Of a stretch of 54,947 nt of DNA, positions 1 to 9,078 are shown one piece after another. The DNA lies in the NCBI GenBank assembly GCA_023426435.1, contig JAFAAS010000004.1:1-54947 (forward strand), written 5' to 3'. The stretch is from Verrucomicrobiota bacterium. GTDB lineage: Bacteria; Verrucomicrobiota; Verrucomicrobiia; Opitutales; Opitutaceae. Within the stretch, counting starts at the first letter, position 1, and each line of letters begins with the position of its first letter. Both the position numbers and the translations under genes were made by a program. A model generated the notes under the pieces. It did not search any database. It saw only the letters and a program-made list of their open reading frames with translations, and was not told the origin of the DNA.

Positions 1-421
1 TGCCCGCACACGCCGACGACCCAAATAAACTCCTCCCGAAACGCGCGCCTTCCTCATCCGCCCAATCCACCAACCGCACCGTCATCGGCGGCCTCCCGCC
101 AAACTCCGCCGCGATTCGTCGCATCACCTCCACCCCCGCCAGCGTGTTGAGCGAACCATCCAACCACCCGCCATTCGGCACCGAATCGATATGCCCGCCG
201 ATCAACAACGCCCGCTCCGATTCCCCGCGCAACGTCGCCCAGAAATTTCCCGCCGCATCCTCATGCATCTCCACCGGCAATCCCGCGAACCGCTCACGCA
301 ACCACGCCCGCGCCTTCACCCACGTCGGCGTGAACGCCACCCGCTGCGCGCCATCCGCATCGCTCGTCAGGTCTCGCAACGTCTTCAAATCGGCAATCGT
401 TCGCTCGGGTTTCAGTGACAT
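1..421 (-). CDS. M20-family Zn-dependent N-carbamoyl-amino-acid hydrolase (beta-ureidopropionase/allantoate amidohydrolase type), partial
   Basis: The reverse strand from ATG at 421 reads through the window edge without a stop for 140 codons, so the C-terminal two thirds are missing. It shows the binuclear zinc-site motifs of the M20 carbamoylase branch: GGHIDSVPNGGWLDGSL (HxD plus a metal-ligand Asp) at about residues 80-96 and DEEGARFGRSLFGS further on. Family members hydrolyse N-carbamoyl-beta-alanine, N-carbamoyl-amino acids or allantoate. It is divergent from a dihydropyrimidine dehydrogenase and dihydropyrimidinase operon, which makes N-carbamoyl-beta-alanine (third step of reductive pyrimidine degradation) the likely substrate; that assignment is contextual, since the sequence alone does not separate beta-ureidopropionase from L-carbamoylase. 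Codons end mainly in G, as in other - strand genes here. Confidence 0.85.
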   Translation of the reverse strand, partial: MSLKPERTIADLKTLRDLTSDADGAQRVAFTPTWVKARAWLRERFAGLPVEMHEDAAGNFWATLRGESERALLIGGHIDSVPNGGWLDGSLNTLAGVEVMRRIAAEFGGRPPMTVRLVDWADEEGARFGRSLFGSSACAG

Positions 422-433
422 AGGCAGCCGTCA

Positions 434-465
434 GCGGGTTTGCAGCTTGGAAGCAAGCAACCCGC
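434..465. promoter_or_regulatory. Hairpin in the divergent region between the hydrolase and preA
   Basis: A compound inverted repeat: outer arms GCGGGTT (434-440) and AACCCGC (459-465), inner arms GCTTG (445-449) and CAAGC (454-458) around a 4-nt loop. It sits 13 nt upstream of the hydrolase start and about 85 nt upstream of preA, a natural place for an operator shared by the two transcripts. No recognisable -35/-10 pair was identified, so a regulatory role is only inferred. Confidence 0.3.
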
Positions 466-549
466 ACGCCACGTTCAAATTCGGATCAGCATTCCCTTTC
501 GTGCTCGCGCGACTCACCGCACCTCGCACGCCAGTTTCTTCCCTTTCCC

Positions 550-1674
550 ATGCCTACGCTCGCCACCACCGTCGACGGCCTAAAACTCCCGAATCCTTTC
601 GTCATCGGCTCCGGCCCGCCCGGCACCAATCTCAGCGTCATCACGCGCGCCTTCCGCGAGGGCTGGGGCGCCGTCATCGCGAAAACCGTCTCCCTCGACG
701 CCTCCAAGGTCGTCAACGTCTCCCCGCGCTACGCAAAACTCCATTCCACCTCCGGCGAAATCATCGGCTGGGAAAACATCGAGCTCATCAGCGACCGCCC
801 TTTTCACCTCTGGCTCGACGAATTCAAACGCTGCAAAGATCTCCACCCCGAGGGCGTCCTCATCGCGTCCATCATGGAGGAATACAACCAGGACGCCTGG
901 ACCGAAATCGTCACCCGCTGCCAGGACGCCGGCGTCGACGCCTTCGAGCTCAACTTCTCCTGCCCGCACGGTCTGCCCGAACGCAAAATGGGCGCCGCCA
1001 TGGGCCAGAATCCCGAAATCCTCGAAGAGGTCTGCCGCTGGGTAAAAGCCGCCGCCACGAAACCGTTCTGGGCGAAAATGACGCCCAACGTCACCCACAT
1101 CGAAGACCCTTCCCGCGCCGCTCTCCGCGGCGGCGCCGACGGTATCAGCGCCATCAATACCATTCGCAGCGTCATGGGCGTGAACCTCGACACCCTTCGC
1201 CCCGAGCCGACCGTCGAGGGCTTCACCACGCCCGGCGGCTATTCCTCCCGTGCCGTAAAACCCATCGCCCTGCGCATGGTGATGGAAATCGCCCAGCTCA
1301 TCCGCACCGACTTCCCCGGCCGCTCGCTCTCCGGCCTCGGCGGCATCGAATCCGGTCGCGACGCCGCCGAGTTCATCCTCCTCGGCGCCGACACCGTGCA
1401 AGTCTGCACCGGCGTCATGAAATCTGGATACGACTGCGTGAGGCCGATGTGCGACGAGCTCCTCGCCTTCATGGAAAAGCACCGCTTCGAAACCCTCGCC
1501 GACTTCAAAGGCCGGAGCCTCGACTACTTCACCACCCACGCCGCCCTCGTCGAAAAACAAACCGCCCGCAAAGCCGCCCAAAAATCCGCCGCTGCAAAGG
1601 TCGTCAAAAACGACGCCGAATGGTCCAGCGACAACTTCGCCACCCAAGCCGACGCCCTTTCAAAAGCCGGATGA
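550..1674 (+). CDS. preA: Dihydropyrimidine dehydrogenase PreA-like subunit, short form without ferredoxin domain
   Basis: 374-residue FMN-dependent class of the dihydroorotate/dihydropyrimidine dehydrogenase barrel, expected to reduce uracil and thymine to dihydropyrimidines in the cytoplasm. The block ELNFSCPHGLPERKMG holds Cys138, which aligns with the catalytic-loop cysteine of mammalian DPD; WAKMTPNVT, NTIRSVMG and GGIESGRDAAEF are further family blocks binding FMN and substrate. PreA proteins such as that of E. coli are about 410 residues and end in two 4Fe-4S clusters; here that part is replaced by an Ala/Lys-rich tail with no CxxCxxC motif, and no PreT-like flavoprotein is in the window. 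ATG at 550 is preceded by a pyrimidine-rich tract (TTCTTCCCTTTCCC), not a Shine-Dalgarno. First gene of the catabolic operon. Confidence 0.88.
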   Translation: MPTLATTVDGLKLPNPFVIGSGPPGTNLSVITRAFREGWGAVIAKTVSLDASKVVNVSPRYAKLHSTSGEIIGWENIELISDRPFHLWLDEFKRCKDLHPEGVLIASIMEEYNQDAWTEIVTRCQDAGVDAFELNFSCPHGLPERKMGAAMGQNPEILEEVCRWVKAAATKPFWAKMTPNVTHIEDPSRAALRGGADGISAINTIRSVMGVNLDTLRPEPTVEGFTTPGGYSSRAVKPIALRMVMEIAQLIRTDFPGRSLSGLGGIESGRDAAEFILLGADTVQVCTGVMKSGYDCVRPMCDELLAFMEKHRFETLADFKGRSLDYFTTHAALVEKQTARKAAQKSAAAKVVKNDAEWSSDNFATQADALSKAG

Positions 1675-1708
1675 CTCTCCCGAAGGTGTAAACCCTGATC
1701 AGCCCTCC

Positions 1709-2246
1709 TCTGTGTCTCCGTGCCTCTGTGGTTCACTTCCCTTTCCAGCCCCCAAAACAATGAACCACAAAGACACAGAGACACAAAGATCCGAACTGAA
1801 TGAGTTGAGCCATCGAGTGATTGGCTTGTGCATGGAAGTGCACCGTGAACTAGGCGCCGGCCTCCTTGAATCGGCCTACGAGGAAGCTCTGGCTTACGAG
1901 TTGATTCAAGCCGGAGTCTCGTTCGAGCGGCAGCGCGAAACTCCGCTGCTCTACAAAGGGATCGCCCTGAACTGTGGTTACCGCGTCGACTTCCTGATCG
2001 AAGGCAAACTGATCCTGGAACTCAAAGCCGTCACAGACCTTCTTCCCATCCATCATGCGCAGCTTCTTACCTATTTGAAGCTGCAGGGTCACTCCCTTGG
2101 TTTGCTCGTAAACTTCAACACGCCCGTGCTGAAAAATGGAGTTCGTCGTGTCGTGGCGGGAGAACTCTTCAAATCGGAAAAGCGCACTCGCACCGATCTC
2201 GGCTCCCTCCTGCTCCTTCTCTGTGCCTCCGTGCCTCTGTGGTTCA
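1709..2246. repeat. Inverted/direct repeat cassette around the GxxExxY gene
   Basis: Three copies of one sequence about 27 bp long. Copy A (1709-1735) and copy C (2219-2246) are in the same orientation and differ by about one base over the core CTCCGTGCCTCTGTGGTTCA. Copy B (1761-1789) is in the opposite orientation (TGAACCACAAAGACACAGAG core). A and B form a stem around a 25-nt spacer; B and C act as terminal inverted repeats around the nuclease gene. Copy B encodes the protein N-terminus NHKDTETQR and copy C encodes CASVPLWFK near its C-terminus, so gene and repeats look like one unit. Confidence 0.8.
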
Positions 2247-2266
2247 AAAACATTTCCTCGGAATGA
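1760..2266 (+). CDS. GxxExxY protein (PDDEXK_3-type putative nuclease)
   Basis: 168 residues from ATG 1760. The family-defining motif appears as GAGLLESAYEEAL (about residues 34-46), and the PD-(D/E)XK-like core as GYRVDFLIEGKLILELKA (Asp, then Glu-x-Lys), followed by HHAQLLTYLK and GLLVNF blocks. Family members are small uncharacterised predicted nucleases, often next to repeats. The first ten and the last twenty or so residues are encoded by copies of a repeat, so they are not part of the fold. The gene breaks a metabolic operon between preA and the dihydropyrimidinase gene and shares ATGA with the latter. An upstream ATG at 1712 is in frame but lies within repeat copy A and would add only repeat-encoded sequence, so I prefer 1760. 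Confidence 0.8.
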   Translation: MNHKDTETQRSELNELSHRVIGLCMEVHRELGAGLLESAYEEALAYELIQAGVSFERQRETPLLYKGIALNCGYRVDFLIEGKLILELKAVTDLLPIHHAQLLTYLKLQGHSLGLLVNFNTPVLKNGVRRVVAGELFKSEKRTRTDLGSLLLLLCASVPLWFKNISSE

Positions 2267-3645
2267 GCCTCCTGATCAAAAACGGCGAAATCATCACGCC
2301 GTCGCACCGCTACCACGCCGACATCTTCTGCGAAGGCGAAACGATCACGACGATCGCCCCCAACCTCTCCGCGCCTCCCCACACCGAGGTCATCGACGCC
2401 ACCGGCAAATACGTCTTCCCCGGTTTCATCGATCCGCACGTTCACATCTACCTGCCTTTCATGGGCACGTATTCGAAAGACACCTACGCGACCGCCTCCC
2501 GCGCCGGGCTCGTCGGCGGCACCACCACGCTCATCGAGATGTGCTGCCCCGCGCGCAGCGACGACGCGCTCGCCGCCTTCGATCTCTGGATGTCGAAAGC
2601 CGCCGGCCAATCCGCCTGCGATTTCACCTTTCACATGGGCGTCACCAAATTCGACGCCGCCACCGAACCCCAGCTCCGCGAAATCGTCGCCCGCGGCATC
2701 TCCTCCTTCAAAGTCTTCCTCGCCTACAAAGGCGCCTTCGGCATCGACGACACCGAACTCTACCGCACCCTCAAACTCGCCAAGGAACTCGGCGTCATCG
2801 TCACCGCCCACTGCGAAAACGAAACCCTCGTCGCCGAACGCAGCCGCGAACTCCTCGCCGCCGGCAAAACCGACCCCGCGCAACACCACGAATCGCGCCC
2901 GCCGCTCGTCGAGGCCGAGGGCGTCCATCACCTGCTCACCTTCGCCGAACTCACCGGCGCCGCCACCTACATCGTCCACCTTTCCTGCGAAGAAGCCCTC
3001 CGCGAAGCGCTCGCCGCCCGCCAGCGCGGCGTGCGCGTCGGCATCGAAACCCTCATCCAATACCTCACCCTCGACAAATCCTACGCCGAACGCCCCGACT
3101 TCGAAGGCGCCAAATACGTGATGTCGCCCCCGCTCCGCGACGCCCGTAATCAGTCCATCCTCTGGCACGCGCTCCGCGACGGCATCATCCAAACCGTCGC
3201 CACCGATCACGCCCCGTTCGACTTCGCGACCCAAAAACCGATGGGCCGCCACGACTTCACCAAAATCCCCAACGGCATCCCCGCCCTCGAAGAACGTATC
3301 AATCTTCTCCATACCTACGGCGTCCGCCGCGGCCGCATCGATCTCCAGACGTTCGTCAACGTCGCCAGCACCGCCGTCGCCAAGCAGTTCGATCTCTTTC
3401 CTCGCAAGGGCGCCATCCAGCCTGGCTCCGACGCCGACCTCGTCATCTTCGATCCCGATTACCGCGGCACGATTTCCGCTCGCACGCAGCACATGAACGT
3501 CGACTACAGCGCCTTCGAAGGCTGGCCGATCGAGGGCCGCCCCCACGTCGTCACCGTCCGCGGCCAAGTCGCCGCCCGCGAAGGCCGCTTCATCGGCCAA
3601 CCGGGCCGCGGCAAATTCCTGAAACGCACGCCGACGCATTTTTGA
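2263..3645 (+). CDS. hydA: Dihydropyrimidinase / D-hydantoinase
   Basis: 460 residues; cyclic amidohydrolase of the amidohydrolase superfamily that opens dihydrouracil or dihydrothymine to N-carbamoyl-beta-amino acids. Metal-site residues are visible: HxH in FIDPHVHIYLP (His59, His61), the carboxylated lysine in SSFKVFLAYKG (Lys150), His183 in TAHCEN, a later His in YIVHLSCEEA, and the catalytic Asp in ATDHAPF. PNGIPALEERI is a family block near the C-terminus. I chose ATG 2263, which overlaps the preceding stop as ATGA; an in-frame start at 2239 would add only repeat-encoded residues. Its product feeds the divergent carbamoyl hydrolase at the left edge. Confidence 0.9.
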   Translation: MSLLIKNGEIITPSHRYHADIFCEGETITTIAPNLSAPPHTEVIDATGKYVFPGFIDPHVHIYLPFMGTYSKDTYATASRAGLVGGTTTLIEMCCPARSDDALAAFDLWMSKAAGQSACDFTFHMGVTKFDAATEPQLREIVARGISSFKVFLAYKGAFGIDDTELYRTLKLAKELGVIVTAHCENETLVAERSRELLAAGKTDPAQHHESRPPLVEAEGVHHLLTFAELTGAATYIVHLSCEEALREALAARQRGVRVGIETLIQYLTLDKSYAERPDFEGAKYVMSPPLRDARNQSILWHALRDGIIQTVATDHAPFDFATQKPMGRHDFTKIPNGIPALEERINLLHTYGVRRGRIDLQTFVNVASTAVAKQFDLFPRKGAIQPGSDADLVIFDPDYRGTISARTQHMNVDYSAFEGWPIEGRPHVVTVRGQVAAREGRFIGQPGRGKFLKRTPTHF

Positions 3646-3654
3646 CGCCGCCCA

Positions 3655-3785
3655 AAAGCTCCAACATCCAAGCACCAAGCTACAGAGAAACACCCACCTT
3701 CAACCTCCAAAACCCCACGTCCGCCTTCATTGAAGTTTGAGTTTTGAATCTTCTCTGGAGCTTGGATCTTGGTCCTTGGAGCTTT
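3655..3785. repeat. Long-hairpin dispersed element, copy 1
   Basis: Left arm at 3655-3691 (AAAGCTCCAACATCCAAGC and following bases) and right arm at 3753-3784 (ending TTGGTCCTTGGAGCTT) are imperfect inverted repeats of about 32 bp around a 60-bp A/C-rich centre that ends in a GAGTTTTGAATCT stretch. A second copy with the same arms and centre lies at 21070-21193 and a remnant of the right arm at 50650-50670. The right arm ends 5 nt before the NCS1 transporter start. No coding capacity. Confidence 0.85.
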
Positions 3786-3789
3786 CCCC

Positions 3790-5280
<1,491 letters not shown>

Positions 5281-5295
5281 GCGCCCTTGTTCTGA

Positions 5296-5367
5296 ACAGA
5301 AGGCAACGAAGGGAACGAAGATACCACCGCCCACCTGAGGCTCTTCGTTCCCTTCGTTTCCTTCTGT
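5296..5367. repeat. 25-bp-arm inverted repeat between transporter and aminotransferase genes
   Basis: Left arm 5296-5320 (ACAGAAGGCAACGAAGGGAA then CGAAG) and right arm 5343-5367 (CTTCGTTCCCTTCGTTTCCT then TCTGT) are nearly perfect inverted repeats with a 22-nt centre. The element fills almost the whole intergenic space and ends 13 nt before the next ATG. No U-run follows, so it looks like a dispersed palindromic repeat and not a classical terminator. Confidence 0.8.
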
Positions 5368-5380
5368 AAATTCCGATCCC

Positions 5381-6727
5381 ATGAAAAAAATCCCTCTCCC
5401 TCCCACCTCCCACACGCCCGCGCCCTACACCGGCCCATCCGCCGCCGATGTCCTCACGCTCCGCAAACAATACCTCAATCCCGGCCTCTTCCTCTACTAC
5501 AAGAAGCCGCTCATGCTCGTGGAGGGACACCTGCAATACGTCTGGGACGACACCGGGCGCCGCTACCTCGACGCCCTCGGCGGCATCGTCACGGTCAGCG
5601 TCGGTCATTGCCACCCGCACGTCACCGCCGCCGCCACCCAACAACTCCACACGCTCCAGCACTCCACCACGATCTACCTCCAACCGCGTATCGCCGAATA
5701 CGCCGAGAAGCTCGCGTCCAAACTCCCCGGCGATCTCAAGGTCTGCTACTTCGTCAACTCCGGCTCCGAAGCCACCGACCTCGCGCTCCTCATGGCGCGA
5801 CTCTACACCGGCAATCACGACATCATCGCCCTCCGCAACGGCTATCACGGCGGCAACGCCTCCGGCATGGCCGTCACCGGCCACAGTAGTTGGAAATTCA
5901 ATACGCCATCCGCCTGCGGCGTTCACCACGCCGCCGCGCCCTATCCCTATCGCGGTCCGTTCGGCTACGACGATCCCGACGCCGGTCGCAAATACGCCGA
6001 CGACGTCAAATCCCTCATCGACTACGCCACGCCCGGAAAAGTCGCCGGCTTCATCGCCGAATCCATCCAAGGCGTCGGCGGCTTCGTCATCTACCCCGAC
6101 GGCTATCTCCAACACGCCTACGCCCACGTCCGCGCCGCCGGCGGCGTCTGCATCGCCGACGAAGTTCAAACCGGCTTCGGCCGCACCGGCACCCATTTCT
6201 GGGGCTTCGAAACCCAGGGCGTCATCCCCGACATCGTCACCATGGCGAAAGGCATCGGCAACGGCACTCCACTCGGCGCCGTCGTCACCACACCCCAAAT
6301 CGCCGCCGTCCTCGCCCAAAAAACGCACTTCAACACGTTCGGCGGCAATCCCGTGGCCTGCGCCACCGGCAAGGCCGTTCTCGAAGTGATCGAACGCGAA
6401 AACCTCCAACAAAACTCCCTCGACCTCGGCGCCCATCTTCTCGCCGGGCTCGAGAAGCTCGAAGCCAAACACAAGATCGTCGGCGATGTCCGCGGCATGG
6501 GACTGATGCTCGGCATCGAGTTCGTCAAAGACCGCACCACCAAAACACCCGGCCGCGAGGAGTGCGCCCGCGTCGTCGAAAACTGCCGCGATCTCGGTCT
6601 CCTCGTCGGCAAAGGCGGCCTCTGGGGCCAAACCATCCGCATCGCCCCACCGATGAACATCACTCGGGCCGACGCCGACTTCCTCCTCGCGACCCTCGAC
6701 GAAGCCATCTCCGCCACTGATCGGTAG
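5381..6727 (+). CDS. Class III aminotransferase (AGXT2 / beta-alanine transaminase type)
   Basis: 448-residue PLP enzyme. Motifs in order: NSGSEATDLAL (phosphate binding, about 126-136), NGYHGG, DEVQTGFGRTG with cofactor Asp260, the Schiff-base lysine Lys290 in TMAKGIGNG, and FNTFGGNPVACA. This arrangement matches the alanine-glyoxylate 2 / 3-aminoisobutyrate-pyruvate aminotransferase group. As the last gene of a pyrimidine-reduction operon it most plausibly transfers the amino group of beta-alanine or 3-aminoisobutyrate to pyruvate or glyoxylate; other omega-amino acids remain possible. The stop codon TAG at 6725-6727 is part of a GTAG-headed hairpin. Confidence 0.87.
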   Translation: MKKIPLPPTSHTPAPYTGPSAADVLTLRKQYLNPGLFLYYKKPLMLVEGHLQYVWDDTGRRYLDALGGIVTVSVGHCHPHVTAAATQQLHTLQHSTTIYLQPRIAEYAEKLASKLPGDLKVCYFVNSGSEATDLALLMARLYTGNHDIIALRNGYHGGNASGMAVTGHSSWKFNTPSACGVHHAAAPYPYRGPFGYDDPDAGRKYADDVKSLIDYATPGKVAGFIAESIQGVGGFVIYPDGYLQHAYAHVRAAGGVCIADEVQTGFGRTGTHFWGFETQGVIPDIVTMAKGIGNGTPLGAVVTTPQIAAVLAQKTHFNTFGGNPVACATGKAVLEVIERENLQQNSLDLGAHLLAGLEKLEAKHKIVGDVRGMGLMLGIEFVKDRTTKTPGREECARVVENCRDLGLLVGKGGLWGQTIRIAPPMNITRADADFLLATLDEAISATDR

Positions 6728-6748
6728 GTTGCGCGCTCGTCGCGCAAC
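6724..6748 (+). repeat. GTAG-headed REP-like hairpin (family 1a)
   Basis: GTAG (6724-6727) then an 8-bp stem GTTGCGCG / CGCGCAAC (6728-6735 and 6741-6748) with loop CTCGT. Nearly identical to 50617-50641 (one loop base differs). In both places the TAG of the head is the stop codon of the upstream gene. Confidence 0.85.
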
Positions 6749-6785
6749 AGCGTGCTGGGCCCTCGCGCGCGTCATCACCTTCTCC

Positions 6786-7373
6786 TTGCCGCCCCGTCCC
6801 GGCGCTCCTTTCCTTCGCGCCCACACCGAGTCGCTCCTCGAGAAAACCATCTTCGCCTCCCGCTGGCTCCAAGCCCCGCTCTACCTCGGCCTCATCGTCG
6901 CCCAAGGCGTTTACGTTTACCAATTCTTCGTCGAACTCTGGCACCTCATCCACGTCGCCATCGATGGAGTTCCGGCCAACGGCCCCGACCTCAGCACCAC
7001 CATCATGCTCATGGTGCTCGGCCTGATCGATGTCGTGATGATCGCGAACCTCCTCATCATGGTGATCATCGGCGGCTACGAAACTTTCGTCTCGCGCCTC
7101 CACCTCGACGATCACGACGACCAGCCCGAGTGGCTCAACCACGTCAACGCCGGCATGCTCAAGGTGAAGCTCGCCACCGCCCTCGTCAGCATCTCGTCGA
7201 TCCACCTCCTCAAAACCTTCATCGAGGTCCGTTCGCCCAGCGTCGTCTTCACCAACGAGGGCGTGATGTGGCAGGTCATCATCCACGCCGTTTTCGTCCT
7301 TTCCGCCATCGCGCTCGCCTGGACCGACCGGCTGATCAGTCCGCCCGCGTCCGCCGCGCACGACGCTCATTGA
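6786..7373 (+). CDS. YqhA/UPF0114 (TIGR00645) family membrane protein
   Basis: About 195 residues with four hydrophobic segments. Family landmarks are LLEKTIFASRWLQAPLYLGL at the conserved N-terminus, LVLGLIDVVMIANLLIMVIIGGYETF... in the centre, LVSISSIHLLKTFIE and WQVIIHAVFVLSAIALAW.DRL near the end. The function of the family is not established. No ATG or GTG lies upstream of the conserved region in frame: TTG 6786 is my choice; TTG 6729 also exists but lies in the hairpin repeat. The C-terminus ends in a short His/Ala-rich tail. Confidence 0.75.
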   Translation: MPPRPGAPFLRAHTESLLEKTIFASRWLQAPLYLGLIVAQGVYVYQFFVELWHLIHVAIDGVPANGPDLSTTIMLMVLGLIDVVMIANLLIMVIIGGYETFVSRLHLDDHDDQPEWLNHVNAGMLKVKLATALVSISSIHLLKTFIEVRSPSVVFTNEGVMWQVIIHAVFVLSAIALAWTDRLISPPASAAHDAH

Positions 7374-7418
7374 GCGTCGCCAGCAGAAGCTTGCGACAAA
7401 ACCACCCGTTCGCGTGTG

Positions 7419-8006
7419 ATGGGCGTTATGGCCCCCACCCCACCCGACGCCGACATCCTCGCCATCCAGCGGCCCGACCCCAAGCTCCTCAAATACTACC
7501 TCCTCTCCGCCCTCGCCTTCCCGCCCGCGTTCATCTTCGTCGCTCCCGCCTTGTGGTTCCGTTACCACACGATGCGCTACAAGTTCACCGACGAGGGCAT
7601 CTCGATGAGTTGGGGCATCCTCTTTCGCCGCGAGGTCATCATCCAATACGCGCGCATCCAGGATATCCACCTTCGCTCCAACATCGTCGAACGCTGGCTC
7701 GGCCTCGCCCGCGTCCTCGTCCAAACCGCCAGCGGTAGCGCCGCCGCCGAAATGACCCTCGAGGGTCTCACGCAATTTGAAGCCGTGCGCGACTTCCTCT
7801 ACTCGCGCATGCGCGGCGTGAAAGACCACGCTCCCTCGCGTATCCACGCGCCCGCTACGCCCGGCCCGGCCACCGACACGCTTTCGTCCGCCGATCCCGA
7901 ACTCGCCGCCACCCTCCGCGAGGTCGCGCAGGAACTTCGACTCCTTCGCGAATCCCTCGCCACCACGGCCCGCCCCAAATCTTCCCCGGAGGTGCCCCAT
8001 GCTTGA
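7419..8006 (+). CDS. bacterial PH (bPH2, YdbS-like) domain membrane protein
   Basis: 195 residues. A hydrophobic segment (YYLLSALAFPPAFIFVAPALW, about residues 25-45) precedes a bPH2 domain with the usual landmarks: YKFTDEGISMSWGILFRREV, IQYARIQDIHLRSN and ERWLGLARVLVQTASGS. The last 70 residues are polar with a short helical EVAQELRLLRESLA stretch. YdbS/YdbT-type proteins commonly occur in pairs, as here: the downstream gene encodes a second bPH2 protein and overlaps by 8 bp. Role unknown; membrane or envelope stress functions have been proposed for relatives. Starts at 7416 (GTG), 7419 (ATG) and 7428 (ATG) are all possible. Confidence 0.75.
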   Translation: MGVMAPTPPDADILAIQRPDPKLLKYYLLSALAFPPAFIFVAPALWFRYHTMRYKFTDEGISMSWGILFRREVIIQYARIQDIHLRSNIVERWLGLARVLVQTASGSAAAEMTLEGLTQFEAVRDFLYSRMRGVKDHAPSRIHAPATPGPATDTLSSADPELAATLREVAQELRLLRESLATTARPKSSPEVPHA

Positions 8007-9015
8007 TGCGTTCCGCCAACGCCTCCTCACCCTGCTGCGCGTCCCGCCGCAACCCGCCGCACCTTCCGGCGCTCCCGGCTCCGTCCGCGTCTTTCGCGCC
8101 GCCCCCAATTTCTACCGACTCAAACTCGGCGGCTGGGCTCTCGGACAGATCGCCACGTTCTTCGGCATCGTCGTTTCGCTCGTCTTCCTCGCCAATTTCA
8201 AAGCCGAAGCCGACTACGTTCGCAGCGAACGCCAGGCCGCCGCCGCGGCGCAGGCAAACGCAACCGATCCCACTTCCACCATAAATCCCGCCGCGCCCGA
8301 CGCCGAAGCCTCACACTCCGACCTTTCTCCCGAGCAGCAGAAGGGATTGGAGCGATTGGAAAAGCTGGAGCGAATGGAGCGCGGATGGCGGTTTCCCATC
8401 CAGGTGTTCAACATCCCTTACGCCTTCCTCCACGATCCCAACAATCCGTTCGGCCGCCTCATCGAACGTTCACCTTGGTGGCTCTTCCCGGGAATCGCGC
8501 TTCTCGAATTTGTCGGCGTCGCATTCTACCTCATCCAACTTCCCATCACTTACGCGCTCGTGCGACTCGAGTTCGAATCGCACTGGTATATCGTCACCGA
8601 CCGAAGCCTCCGGATTCGTTGGGGGCTCGTCACGATGCGCGAAGCCACCATGAGCTTCGCCAACATCCAACAGGTCACTGTCTCCCAAGGCCCGCTCCAA
8701 CGGCTCCTCGGACTTTCCGATGTTCACGTCCAATCCGCCGGCGGCGGCAGCGGCGGAAACGACGACCATAAACCCGGCGGCCGCGATTCGATGCACGAGG
8801 GGATTTTCCACGGCGTCGCCAACGCCACCGAAATCCGCGACCTCATCCTCGCCCGCCTCCGCCAATTCCGCGCCGCCGGACTCGGCGACCCCGAAGACGC
8901 CACCGCCGAACATCTCACCGCCGCGAACCACCTCCCGCCTTCTTCCGCCCCGACCGTCGACGCCGCTCGCGCCCTCCTCGCCGAAGCTCGCGCCCTCCGC
9001 CACGCGCTTACCTGA
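7999..9015 (+). CDS. bacterial PH (bPH2) domain membrane protein, second of pair
   Basis: 338 residues, overlapping the upstream gene by 8 bp. There are hydrophobic segments near residues 48-66 (IATFFGIVVSLVFLANF) and 155-185 (WWLFPGIALLEFVGVAFYLIQ and following), separated by an Ala/Gln- and Glu/Lys-rich, probably coiled periplasmic or cytoplasmic stretch (EQQKGLERLEKLERMERGW). The bPH2 domain follows: WYIVTDRSLRIRWGLVTMRE, MSFANIQQVTVSQGPLQRLLGLSDVHVQSAGGG. Translation is probably coupled to the first PH gene, suggesting a heteromeric membrane complex. Specific function unknown. Confidence 0.72.
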   Translation: MLDAFRQRLLTLLRVPPQPAAPSGAPGSVRVFRAAPNFYRLKLGGWALGQIATFFGIVVSLVFLANFKAEADYVRSERQAAAAAQANATDPTSTINPAAPDAEASHSDLSPEQQKGLERLEKLERMERGWRFPIQVFNIPYAFLHDPNNPFGRLIERSPWWLFPGIALLEFVGVAFYLIQLPITYALVRLEFESHWYIVTDRSLRIRWGLVTMREATMSFANIQQVTVSQGPLQRLLGLSDVHVQSAGGGSGGNDDHKPGGRDSMHEGIFHGVANATEIRDLILARLRQFRAAGLGDPEDATAEHLTAANHLPPSSAPTVDAARALLAEARALRHALT

Positions 9016-9020
9016 CTCCG

Positions 9021-9054
9021 AAAAAAAAGACAGAAGCCCGCCAGGCTTCTGTCT
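9021..9054 (-). terminator. Rho-independent terminator (- strand, possibly bidirectional)
   Basis: Perfect 11-bp stem AGACAGAAGCC / GGCTTCTGTCT (9028-9038 and 9044-9054), loop CGCCA. Read on the - strand it is followed by eight T (9021-9028), downstream of the DUF1328 gene. It may also serve the convergent PH operon, whose stop codon is at 9013-9015. Confidence 0.88.
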
Positions 9055-9078
9055 TCTGCTACCAGATCCGTGTCGCCT

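Noticed and set aside
2089..3693. 534-codon reverse open frame opposite the dihydropyrimidinase gene
   Set aside because: Gly/Ala/Asp/Val/Phe-rich shadow without domain signal; the + frame has all amidohydrolase metal ligands.
6729..7373. Start of the YqhA-type protein at TTG 6729
   Set aside because: The extra residues are encoded by the GTAG hairpin and a GC-rich spacer; family proteins begin near LLEKTIFASRW.
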